From Streptomyces daqingensis (lineage in GTDB: Bacteria > Actinomycetota > Actinomycetes > Streptomycetales > Streptomycetaceae), in assembly GCF_014645895.1 (NCBI RefSeq), contig NZ_BMMP01000021.1:31923-95922 (forward strand): a DNA stretch of 64,000 bases, in the 5' to 3' direction. The first letter of the stretch is position 1. Each line of letters starts with the position of its first letter. The position numbers were made by a program, and so were the translations under genes. Shown piece by piece: positions 15,984 through 23,335 of this stretch. Below the pieces are notes generated by a model. That model was given only the letters and a program-made list of their open reading frames with translations. It made no database searches and was not told the DNA's origin.

Positions 15984-16727
15984 TCAGCTCCAGCTGGCGA
16001 CGAGGTACCCGACGCCGTACGGAGCCTCGTCGTAGAGCAGGCGCCCCTCGAATCCGCCGCCTGGTTCGGCGCCGGCCTCGCCCCTTCCGGCTGCCGCCGC
16101 GCCCGCGAGCACGTGCCAGCTCGAACGTCCGGACGCACCCAGTTCGTACCCGAGCTCCTCGTCCAGAGCGAGGAGCTGCTCCGGGCTCGCCTCGTCCAGC
16201 GCGCGGGCGGCACGGGCGTCGAACGCAGCGGCACGTTCGTCGAAGTAGCCGGGGGCCTTGAGGGTGCGGCAGTTCGTGCCGTCGCCCATCACGAGCAGGG
16301 CCAACCGCTCGTCCGAAGCGGACAGTTGGGCCCCGACGGTCTCGCACCGCTCCCTGTTCAGGGGCTCGCCGACGCCGAGGCCCTCGACGGGGGCGGCAGT
16401 CCACTCCGCGCGGCTCAGCAGCCACGCGCCGACGGCCAGGGACGAGGGCAGCGGGTGCGCGTCCGGGACCGGGTCGCCCTTGCCGAGCGTGACGTCCAGG
16501 TCGACTCCGAAGCCGCGGAAGGAACCGCGCGCCCCCTGGGCGTACGTTCCGCGCGCGGGGGGATCGGCCGGGCCGACGACCACGAGTTTCCCCGGGCGGG
16601 CCGCGGCGAGACGTCTCAGCGCTTCTTCGCAGGCCGCGCGGGCTGCGTCCATCTCGTGGGCCGCACCTCCCGCGACCTCGGGAACGAGCAGCGGCGGACA
16701 GGGGCATACGGCTGCGGCGACAAGCAT
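15984..16727 (-). CDS. Class III extradiol dioxygenase LigB-like protein
   Basis: Product of 247 residues from ATG 16727 (MLVAAAVCPCPPLLVPE). This N-terminal CPCPPLLVPE, the central LVVVGPADPP and LLVMGDGTNC, and the C-terminal YGVGYLVASW match the LigB-like proteins encoded between miaA and miaB in Streptomyces. Real extradiol dioxygenases bind iron through two histidines and a glutamate; those histidines are not obvious here, so catalytic activity is doubtful. The longer frame to 16817 lacks support. It is downstream of miaB on the same strand, 285 bp away. Confidence 0.75.
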   Translation of the reverse strand: MLVAAAVCPCPPLLVPEVAGGAAHEMDAARAACEEALRRLAAARPGKLVVVGPADPPARGTYAQGARGSFRGFGVDLDVTLGKGDPVPDAHPLPSSLAVGAWLLSRAEWTAAPVEGLGVGEPLNRERCETVGAQLSASDERLALLVMGDGTNCRTLKAPGYFDERAAAFDARAARALDEASPEQLLALDEELGYELGASGRSSWHVLAGAAAAGRGEAGAEPGGGFEGRLLYDEAPYGVGYLVASWS

Positions 16728-17012
16728 GGCGCGCAGCTTAACGCCGTGAGTCGCTCTGCGTAACCGCTCGATCATCAGGTAATTACGGCGAGCGGTACGG
16801 GACCGGGAATCCGGCACGGTGCGGCGCCCGAAGTCTCACCCGTCGCGCTCGTGTACGAGTGCCGCCCCCGGTGCAGCCGATGTGGGCCGTACTCCCGCCC
16901 CCCTGCGAACGATGAACACCGCGTAGCCGCAGGTGACTTCACAAACCGGCGGTGGCGGTCTCCAGCGCCGTCCGCCGGTGGCGGACGTGACTCGGCCGTC
17001 CGGCTCCGCGCG

Positions 17013-18503
17013 TCAGCGGACTCCGCAGCCGCCGGTGTCGGCCGGAAGCGGCTCCGGGACGCCCACCGTCGGCAGCCCGAGCATGACGCCCTGCTGCTGC
17101 GCGCCCGTGGCGGGCGCCGCGTGCCGGGCCTCCCAGGCGTCGCCCGCGCGGGTGCGGCGCACGGAGAGCGGCGGGGCCTCCGCGAGCAGGTGGTGCGGTG
17201 CCGCGTAGGTGATCCCGACCGTCACCGTGTCGCCCGGGCGTACGGTCTCCTGCGGTGGCGCGAAGTGCACGAGCCTGTTGTCGGGGGCCCGCCCGGACAG
17301 CCGCTTCGTGGCGTTGTTCTTCCGGCCCTCGCCCTCCGCGACGAGCAGTTCCAGCGTCCGGCCGACCTGCTTCTTGTTCTCCTCCCAGGAGATCTCCTCC
17401 TGGAGTTCGACCAGGCGCTCGTACCGCTCCTGCACGACCTTCTTGGGGATCTGCCCGTCCATCTCGGCTGCGGGCGTCCCGGGGCGCTTGCTGTACTGGA
17501 ACGTGAAGGCCTGCGCGAAGCGGGCCTCCCGTACGACGTGGAGCGTCTCCAGGAAGTCCTCCTCGGTCTCCCCTGGGAACCCCACGATGATGTCCGTGGT
17601 GATGGCCGCCTCCGGCATCGCGGCCCGCACCTTCTCGATGATGCTGAGGAAGCGCTCCTGGCGGTAGGAGCGCCGCATCGCCTTCAGCACCTTCGACGAG
17701 CCCGACTGCAACGGCATGTGGAGCTGCGGCATCACGTTCGGCGTCTCCGCCATTGCCGCGATCACGTCGTCGGTGAAGTCCCGGGGGTGCGGCGAGGTGA
17801 AGCGGACCCGCTCCAGTCCCTCGATGCGGCCGCAGGCGCGGAGCAGCTTGCTGAACGCCTCGCGGTCGCCGATGTCGGAGCCGTAGGCGTTGACGTTCTG
17901 CCCGAGCAGCGTGATCTCGCTGACGCCCTCGTCGACGAGGGCTTCGATCTCGGCGAGGATGTCGCCGGGACGGCGGTCCTTCTCCTTGCCGCGCAGCTGC
18001 GGAACGATGCAGAAGGTGCAGGTGTTGTTGCACCCGACGGAGACGGAGACCCACGCCGCGTAGGCGCTCTCGCGCCGCGTGGGCAGCGTCGAGGGGAACG
18101 CCTCCAGCGACTCGGCGACCTCCACCTGCGCCTCTTCGCGGATGCGGGCCCGCTCCAGCAGTACGGGCAGCTTCCCCACGTTGTGGGTGCCGAAGACGAC
18201 GTCGACCCAGGGGGCCTTCTTCACGATCGTCTCGCGGTCCTTCTGCGCGAGGCAGCCGCCGACAGCGATCTGCATGCCGGGACGGGAGGCCTTCTTCGGC
18301 GCGAGCTGGCCGAGATTGCCGTACAGCCGGTTGTCGGCGTTCTCGCGCACCGCGCAGGTGTTGAAGACGACGACGTCGGCGCCGTCGGCGTCCCCGGGCG
18401 CGCGCACGTAACCCGCGTCCTCCAGCAGACCGGCCATCCGCTCGCTGTCGTGGACGTTCATCTGGCAGCCGAACGTCCGCAGCTGATATGTCTTCGCAGT
18501 CAT
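17013..18503 (-). CDS. miaB: tRNA-2-methylthio-N6-dimethylallyladenosine synthase
   Basis: Radical-SAM methylthiotransferase that adds CH3S- to the A37 made by MiaA. The 496 residues contain the N-terminal UPF0004 domain with three cysteines of the auxiliary cluster (RTFGCQMN, VVFNTCAVRENA, AVGGCLAQ), the radical-SAM motif GCNNTCTFCIVP (~residue 155), GQNVNAYG, and a C-terminal TRAM domain (~375-450). The last ~35 residues are an actinobacterial tail. The start is ATG at 18503. It is divergent from the TAXI gene, with 78 bp between starts. Confidence 0.95.
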   Translation of the reverse strand: MTAKTYQLRTFGCQMNVHDSERMAGLLEDAGYVRAPGDADGADVVVFNTCAVRENADNRLYGNLGQLAPKKASRPGMQIAVGGCLAQKDRETIVKKAPWVDVVFGTHNVGKLPVLLERARIREEAQVEVAESLEAFPSTLPTRRESAYAAWVSVSVGCNNTCTFCIVPQLRGKEKDRRPGDILAEIEALVDEGVSEITLLGQNVNAYGSDIGDREAFSKLLRACGRIEGLERVRFTSPHPRDFTDDVIAAMAETPNVMPQLHMPLQSGSSKVLKAMRRSYRQERFLSIIEKVRAAMPEAAITTDIIVGFPGETEEDFLETLHVVREARFAQAFTFQYSKRPGTPAAEMDGQIPKKVVQERYERLVELQEEISWEENKKQVGRTLELLVAEGEGRKNNATKRLSGRAPDNRLVHFAPPQETVRPGDTVTVGITYAAPHHLLAEAPPLSVRRTRAGDAWEARHAAPATGAQQQGVMLGLPTVGVPEPLPADTGGCGVR

Positions 18504-18581
18504 CTCAGTCGACCAGGGTACGCGCTCCCTCAGGGCCCCCGCCCCTCGCTTACCGGGCCGCGGGCTGGCACGATCACGCGC

Positions 18582-19601
18582 ATGTTCAGCTTCCGCCGCA
18601 TCCTTCCCGGCACGGGCAGCGACCGCTCGCGCCGGCGCTCGCTGCTGCGTGCCGGAGCAGCGGCCGCCGTGGTGCTGTCCCTGCTGCTGTGGTGGCTGAT
18701 CCCCGGCGGACGCTCAGCGCCCAGTGGCACCGTCTCGTTCGCCACGGGAGTCCCCACGGGTGTGTACGCGCGCTACGGCTCGCTCCTCAAGGAGCGCGTG
18801 GACCGCGAGATGCCGGGTGTCGACATGCGGCTGCTGCCCAGTCAGGGCTCTGTGCAGAACCTGGAGATGGTCTCGTCCGGCAAGGCGTCCTTCACGATCG
18901 CCGCCGCCGACGCGGTGGCCACCTACCGCGACGACGGGGAGAAGGGCGCCGGCCGGCTGCGCGCGTGTGCACGGCTGTACGACGACTACATGCAGCTCGT
19001 CGTCCCCGCGGGCTCTGCCGTGCGCAGTGCGAAGGACCTCGAGGGACTGCGCGTGGGCGTCGGCCAGGAGCGCTCCGGTGTGAATCTCATCGCGGGGAGG
19101 CTGCTGCGTGCTGCCGGGCTGGACGTCGACAAGGACGTGCACGCTGTGCGCGCGGGGATCGACCGGATGCCCGGCATGCTCGAGGAGGGGAAGCTCGACG
19201 CGTTCTTCTGGTCGGGCGGCCTGCCGACCAACGCGATCGAGGGCCTCGCCGCGAAGACCAACATCCAGCTCGTCCAGCTCGGCGACCTCGTACCGAAGCT
19301 GCACGCCCTCGAACCCGAGACCCGCTACTACCGGGCAGCGGTGATGCCTCCGGACGCGTACCCGGCCGTCCAGCAGGGCGAGCCGGTCAAGACGGTGGCA
19401 GTGGCCAATCTGCTGGTGACGACGGACCGTACGGACACCGCTTTGACGGAGGGTGTGACGCGGGCGGTCCTCAGGAGCCGCGACCAGATCGGCGACAAGG
19501 TCCACGCGGCGCAGAAGGTCGACCTGCGTACCGCGATCTACACGGCTCCGCTGGCGCTGCACGGGGGCGCGCGGGACTACTACCGCTCGGTCAAGCCGTA
19601 G
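18582..19601 (+). CDS. TAXI-family TRAP-type solute-binding protein
   Basis: Predicted membrane-anchored or secreted binding protein of 339 residues. A basic N-terminus (RRRSLLR) and hydrophobic helix AAAAVVLSLLLWWLI form a signal anchor with no lipobox. The TAXI fold signature follows: ATGVPTGVYARYGSLL, SVQNLEMVSSGKASFTIAAADA, LRVGVGQERSGVNLIAGRLL and FFWSGGLPTNAIEGLA. TAXI proteins work with TRAP permeases, but no permease gene is near, so it may partner with a distant one or act as a sensor. The start is ATG at 18582; a long upstream frame extension is only the shadow of miaB. Confidence 0.85.
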   Translation: MFSFRRILPGTGSDRSRRRSLLRAGAAAAVVLSLLLWWLIPGGRSAPSGTVSFATGVPTGVYARYGSLLKERVDREMPGVDMRLLPSQGSVQNLEMVSSGKASFTIAAADAVATYRDDGEKGAGRLRACARLYDDYMQLVVPAGSAVRSAKDLEGLRVGVGQERSGVNLIAGRLLRAAGLDVDKDVHAVRAGIDRMPGMLEEGKLDAFFWSGGLPTNAIEGLAAKTNIQLVQLGDLVPKLHALEPETRYYRAAVMPPDAYPAVQQGEPVKTVAVANLLVTTDRTDTALTEGVTRAVLRSRDQIGDKVHAAQKVDLRTAIYTAPLALHGGARDYYRSVKP

Positions 19602-19796
19602 CGCACTGTCCGTGCAGGCCCGACTCCAGGGACGGGCACTGCGGGGCGGGTACAGCGCCACGGTCGGGCTGGTATTCGGCCTATCTGAACGGACCGGCCC
19701 CGCGGAGGTCTCTGTTCTGTCATGCTCACCGCGACGGTTCGGCGAGACCGGAGCGCGCTGCCGACAGCCGCGACCGGTGCCCATCAAACTCCGAGT

Positions 19797-19831
19797 CGAG
19801 CAGGCCGCCGCCCCCATGGGCGGCCTGCTCG
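19797..19831 (+). terminator. Strong hairpin after the TAXI gene
   Basis: CGAGCAGGCCGCC pairs perfectly with GGCGGCCTGCTCG (13 bp, 9-base loop). It insulates the clpP3 operon from upstream transcription. Confidence 0.75.
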
Positions 19832-19940
19832 GCGGTCGGACAGCTGCACGCTCGACGGCCGGACAGTGCACCGCTTCCCGGCACCTCTGCCGTAGCACTC
19901 CTGCGTCGTGCCCCCGCCCTCGCAACTCTCCTTTCGCGCC

Positions 19941-19955
19941 TCTGCCTTCGGCGAA
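19941..19955. promoter_or_regulatory. Candidate PopR box upstream of clpP3
   Basis: TCTGCC-TTC-GGCGAA, about 93 bp before the clpP3 start. The same pattern lies upstream of popR (21970). Extra TCTGCC half sites are at 19886 and 19956. From memory, the described PopR target in S. lividans is TCTGCC-N3-GGCAGA; the second half here differs in two bases. Confidence 0.55.
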
Positions 19956-20047
19956 TCTGCCGGGGGCCGAGAACTCTTGGGCAGGCACGGAACCCCGCCG
20001 AGTGTGGAGGACAGCGGCATCCCGGCCGCCCCACACATGGAGGAGCG

Positions 20048-20704
20048 ATGGCCCTGCTGACGACCGGCCCGCAGCCGGTGCGCGACGCGCGAACCGCCGA
20101 CGAGGACACTCCCCGCACCCGCTTCGACGACCACCTGGCGGAGCAGCTGGTCGCACAGCGCATCGTGCTGCTGGGCACGCAGGTCGACGAGGTATCCGCG
20201 AACCGGGTCTGCGCACAGCTGCTCATGCTGTCCGCCGAGGACCCGAGGACAGACATCTGCCTGTTGATCAACAGTCCCGGCGGCTCTGTCACGTCCGGCC
20301 TGGCGATCTACGACACGATGCAGCTCGTCCCCAACGACGTCTCGACTCTGGCCATGGGATTCGCCGCCAGCATGGGCCAGTTCCTGCTCACCGTCGGAGC
20401 GGCGGGAAAGCGCTTCGTGATGCCCAGCACGCGGATCATGATGCACCAGCCGTCCGCCGGGATCGGAGGACCGGCCGCCGACATCGCGATCCAGGCGGAG
20501 AACCTCGAGTTCATGAAGCGGACGATCGAACGGATCACCGCGTCGCACAGCGGTCAGGACGTCGGGACGATCTCCGAAGACAGCGACCGCGACCGCTGGT
20601 TCACGGCGGAGCAGGCGACTGAGTACGGACTGGCCGACCGCGTCGTCGAATCGCTCGCGGACGTCCGCCCGGCCCGCACGCAGCGACGGATGGGGCTGTC
20701 ATGA
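20048..20704 (+). CDS. clpP3: ATP-dependent Clp protease proteolytic subunit, ClpP3-type
   Basis: Serine peptidase subunit of the Clp complex, 218 residues. The catalytic triad is complete: S in MGFAASMGQ, H in RIMMHQPSAG, and D in DSDRDRWF. NSPGGSVTSGLAIYDTM is the conserved oligomer segment. GGAGGAGCG precedes the ATG. It overlaps clpP4 by 4 bp (ATGA), so the two are made as a pair. In Streptomyces the clpP3-clpP4 operon is silent unless ClpP1/P2 fail and is activated by PopR, encoded convergently just downstream. The assignment as ClpP3 rests on the pair and the neighbour. Confidence 0.9.
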   Translation: MALLTTGPQPVRDARTADEDTPRTRFDDHLAEQLVAQRIVLLGTQVDEVSANRVCAQLLMLSAEDPRTDICLLINSPGGSVTSGLAIYDTMQLVPNDVSTLAMGFAASMGQFLLTVGAAGKRFVMPSTRIMMHQPSAGIGGPAADIAIQAENLEFMKRTIERITASHSGQDVGTISEDSDRDRWFTAEQATEYGLADRVVESLADVRPARTQRRMGLS

Positions 20705-21306
20705 GCCAGTACACGATCCCGACGGTCGTCGAACGCACGCCGCAGGGCGAGAGGGCGTACGACATCTACAGCCGGCTCCTGGCCGACCGCGTCATCTTCC
20801 TCGGCACGGAGATCGACGACGGAGTGGCGAACGTCGTCATCGCACAGCTCCTCCACCTGGAGGCGTCGAACCCGGAGCGGGAGGTGTCGATCTACATCAA
20901 CTCGCCCGGCGGCTCGTTCACTTCGCTCATGGCGATCTACGACACGATGACGTTCGTCGGCGCCCCGATCTCCACGTTCTGCGTCGGTCAGGCCGCCTCC
21001 ACCGCCGCGGTCCTGCTCGCGGGCGGCGACGCGGGGCGCCGCTTCGTCCTCGATCACTCGCGTGTGCTGCTGGGGCAGCCCGCGAGCGGCGGCCACCAGG
21101 GGACGGTCTCCGATCTCAGCCTGCAGGCCAAGGAGATGCTGCGCATCCGGTCCCAGGTCGAGGAGGTCCTCTCCAAGCACACACGCCACGACGTCGGGAC
21201 CCTCCGCGCCGACATGGACCGCGACAAGGTGTTCACCGCTCACGAGGCGGTGGCGTACGGGCTCGCCGACGAGGTGCTCACGAAGCGCGCAGTAGCGGCT
21301 GCCTGA
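20701..21306 (+). CDS. clpP4: ClpP4-type subunit lacking the catalytic histidine
   Basis: Product of 201 residues with the ClpP fold: IYINSPGGSFTSLMAIYDTM, the serine region VGQAASTAAVLL and the aspartate region DMDRDKVF. At the place of the catalytic histidine (normally IHQP) it has SRVLLGQPASGG, a glycine. The triad is therefore S-G-D, and this subunit is probably unable to cleave, serving a structural or substrate-gating role in a mixed ClpP3/ClpP4 barrel. The start overlaps the clpP3 stop. A bidirectional terminator follows. Confidence 0.9.
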   Translation: MSQYTIPTVVERTPQGERAYDIYSRLLADRVIFLGTEIDDGVANVVIAQLLHLEASNPEREVSIYINSPGGSFTSLMAIYDTMTFVGAPISTFCVGQAASTAAVLLAGGDAGRRFVLDHSRVLLGQPASGGHQGTVSDLSLQAKEMLRIRSQVEEVLSKHTRHDVGTLRADMDRDKVFTAHEAVAYGLADEVLTKRAVAAA

Positions 21307-21343
21307 CGCGACGTTCCGTCGCCGCCTTCAGTTTCGCCGCTCT

Positions 21344-21373
21344 CCGCCCTCCGCAACGTCGGGCGGAGGGCGG
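21344..21373. terminator. Hairpin between convergent clpP4 and popR
   Basis: CCGCCCTCCGC pairs perfectly with GCGGAGGGCGG (11 bp, 8-base loop). Suitable for both directions. Confidence 0.75.
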
Positions 21374-21390
21374 CGGCGCCGGACACGTCG

Positions 21391-21924
21391 TCAGGCGGCG
21401 AGGCGCATCTCCCCGTGCAGGGGGCTTGTACGGGCGCCGCTGCGCCGGGGGCCCACGGCGTCGGGCCGGCGCGCGAGGAACGAGGCGGTCGAAGCGGGCA
21501 CCGTGCGCTGCGCCGACACCCGGGCGATCCCTGCGAGGCGCACCAGCTCCTCGTGTGCCAGGACGAGGAGGCCCGCGAGATCCAGGCCGAGCGCCCTCGC
21601 GGCTGCCGCGAGCACTTCGGACGACGCCTCCTTGAGACCGCGCTCCACCTCGGAGAGGTACGGCATCGAGATGCGGGCGGTCTCCGCCACGTCCTTGAGC
21701 GTGCGGTCCTGAGCGAGCCGTTCACGCCGCAGGACGTCGCCGACGACGTCCCTCCACAGGGGCTCCTTCACGGCAGCGGGACCACCAGGAACGGCGGGGC
21801 GCCCCGCCGCGGGGTCCCCGGGGCGCACGGGCGGGCGCCCCTGCCCGTGCGGTGGGTGCGGCGGCGCCGTCTCGGGCGGGCACAGAGGGATGACGCGGGC
21901 TCGTTTCGCGGCGTGTTGGGTCAC
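21391..21924 (-). CDS. popR: XRE-family activator of clpP3-clpP4 with Ala-Ala C-terminus
   Basis: Helix-turn-helix regulator, up to 177 residues. The HTH (LRRERLAQDRTLKDVAETA, then RISMPYLSEVERGLKEASSEV) closely resembles that of ClgR encoded at 45772, and the protein ends GEMRLAA. In S. lividans PopR is an activator of clpP3clpP4 that is destroyed by ClpP1/P2 through its C-terminal alanines; this gene has the same tail and lies beside the operon. The first ~50 residues from GTG 21924 are Pro-rich. GTG at 21771 would give 127 residues, the same length as ClgR, so the start is uncertain. A candidate PopR box upstream suggests autoregulation. Confidence 0.85.
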   Translation of the reverse strand: MTQHAAKRARVIPLCPPETAPPHPPHGQGRPPVRPGDPAAGRPAVPGGPAAVKEPLWRDVVGDVLRRERLAQDRTLKDVAETARISMPYLSEVERGLKEASSEVLAAAARALGLDLAGLLVLAHEELVRLAGIARVSAQRTVPASTASFLARRPDAVGPRRSGARTSPLHGEMRLAA

Positions 21925-21969
21925 CTTCCCAGCGTAGGAGCGCGGAGCTCCTGGGGAAGGCAGCAGCGG

Positions 21970-21984
21970 TCTGCCCTCGGCGAA
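21970..21984. promoter_or_regulatory. Candidate PopR box upstream of popR
   Basis: TCTGCC-CTC-GGCGAA, 46 bp from GTG 21924. It matches the clpP3 site at 19941 in all twelve half-site bases and in spacing. Confidence 0.5.
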
Positions 21985-22102
21985 ACAGCGTTGCCGGCGC
22001 AGCCGCCGGACGCGCTCACGGCGGGCGGCGGCACCGCCCCTTGGCGGCGGACCGCCGGCTGTCGCACCCGTGCCCCGGCGGCCCGCCGGACTGGCCGCCG
22101 GA

Positions 22103-22906
22103 TCAGGCGTCCGGGTCGAACGGGATGTCGTCCGGCTTGGCCTCGGCGAGGTGCGCGTTGAAGGTGTCGTCCTTGATGCCGAGTGTCGCGTCGCCGAAGT
22201 CCGCGGCCGTGAGCTTGTCGCGCACGCCCTCGGGGAAGCCGTTCCAGCCGACCAGGGTCGGGTACTGCCACGCGCCCTTGTGGTTCTCCGGGGGTTCGTC
22301 GCCTCCGTCGTTCTTGGCGGCCCGGAAGCAGTGCGTGCTCACCCCGTCCTTGTGGTAGACGACCTTCGGGTGCGTGCCGTCGAACGGCAGGTCCGCGGCC
22401 TTGTGGACGGCGAACCCGCCGTGCTGGGAGGTCGAGACGTACTCGGCCTTCCCGTCCTTCACCCACACCACGATGTGTTCCCAGTCGTGCCTGTGGCCGG
22501 CGCTGCCAGGGCCGAGGGAGACCTGGTCCTTCTCGAAGTAGGAGGCGTAGACGATGCCGCACCATCCGTTGTTGCACTTCTCGCGCGAGTAGTTGTTGGT
22601 GTTGTCGAGGTCGGATTCGTCGTGGCACTCGCCGTTGACGTCGCCGCCCAGCTTCAGCCCCTCGTTCAGCGTCCCGTCGGCGCCTATCGCGGGGGTGGCG
22701 TAGCAGCCGTCGGTGTCGTAGTCGTAGGCGGGCTGGAACGTCTTCTCGCGTTCCTCCGCGCCGGCCGGCAGCGCCGGCGGTGGTCCCTCGACGGCTGAGG
22801 CGGGGAACGCGAGCAGTGCCAGGACGGCGGCGGTTCCCGCGGCTCCGGCGATCGACAGCCGCCTCAGCCGCCGGCGCGCGGGCTCCGGGCCGGTGGTCTT
22901 CTCCAC
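22103..22906 (-). CDS. Secreted NPP1 family (necrosis-inducing protein-like)
   Basis: Exported protein of 267 residues. The N-terminus RRRLRRLSIAGAAGTAAVLA ending near FPASA is a signal peptide, with twin arginines but no clear Tat consensus. The mature part has the NPP1/NLP hallmark heptapeptide GHRHDWE (~residue 140), the upstream WCGIVYASYFEKDQ strand, and a C-terminal HLAEAKPDDIPF. In plant pathogens NLPs bind sphingolipids of plant membranes and kill cells; in soil Streptomyces the role is unknown. The start is GTG at 22906 with GAGGAGG seven bases upstream. It stands alone, divergent from the mannosidase gene. Confidence 0.88.
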   Translation of the reverse strand: MEKTTGPEPARRRLRRLSIAGAAGTAAVLALLAFPASAVEGPPPALPAGAEEREKTFQPAYDYDTDGCYATPAIGADGTLNEGLKLGGDVNGECHDESDLDNTNNYSREKCNNGWCGIVYASYFEKDQVSLGPGSAGHRHDWEHIVVWVKDGKAEYVSTSQHGGFAVHKAADLPFDGTHPKVVYHKDGVSTHCFRAAKNDGGDEPPENHKGAWQYPTLVGWNGFPEGVRDKLTAADFGDATLGIKDDTFNAHLAEAKPDDIPFDPDA

Positions 22907-23281
22907 GTTGCGTCCTCCTCATCGGCCCGGCAGGGCCCGGAACTCCGTACCGAACTGAACTGAACGGACTGGGTTGGCATGCGCATGATTGCCGCGGGCG
23001 AAACATCCTCCGCCTCGTGGGCACCGCACCACAAGGCGCCGGAGCGTCCGCGCGTGATGCCAGGGGCAGTTCGACGCTGAGGAATCCGCGTCTCTCCGGC
23101 AGAGGCGCACCCGGCAGATCGCGCCGGCCCCAACAGGCGGACCGCGGCGAGCCGTTCGCCGTCGCTACCAGCGGCCCTCTCACCGAACGGACCGGCAGCG
23201 GTGTGCCCTTACGCCACCGCAGGCCGAATCACAAGCGCTATCTTCGCGGCGCGCATGATGGCAGGGTCCCTACCAGGAGGA
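22907..23281. other. Intergenic region between NPP1 and mannosidase genes
   Basis: About 375 bp with no credible gene. It must contain two divergent promoters. A short near-palindrome AACTGAACTGAACGG occurs at ~22955. Nothing else stands out. Confidence 0.4.
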
Positions 23282-23335
23282 ATGAGGATCCACAGATCGG
23301 AGCAGCCGCATGCACGACGACCGCCGCATCGTTGA
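23282..23335 (+). CDS. Possible 17-codon leader ORF overlapping the mannosidase start
   Basis: ATG at 23282 directly follows AGGAGGA, the best ribosome site in the area but only one base from the ATG. The frame reads MRIHRSEQPHARRPPHR and stops at 23335, 26 bp inside the mannosidase gene in another frame. It could couple translation of the enzyme gene or be chance. Confidence 0.3.
   Translation: MRIHRSEQPHARRPPHR

Noticed and set aside
16851..18581. A long plus-strand frame running into the TAXI gene
   Set aside because: Its first ~577 codons are antisense to miaB. The TAXI protein begins naturally at ATG 18582 with its signal anchor.
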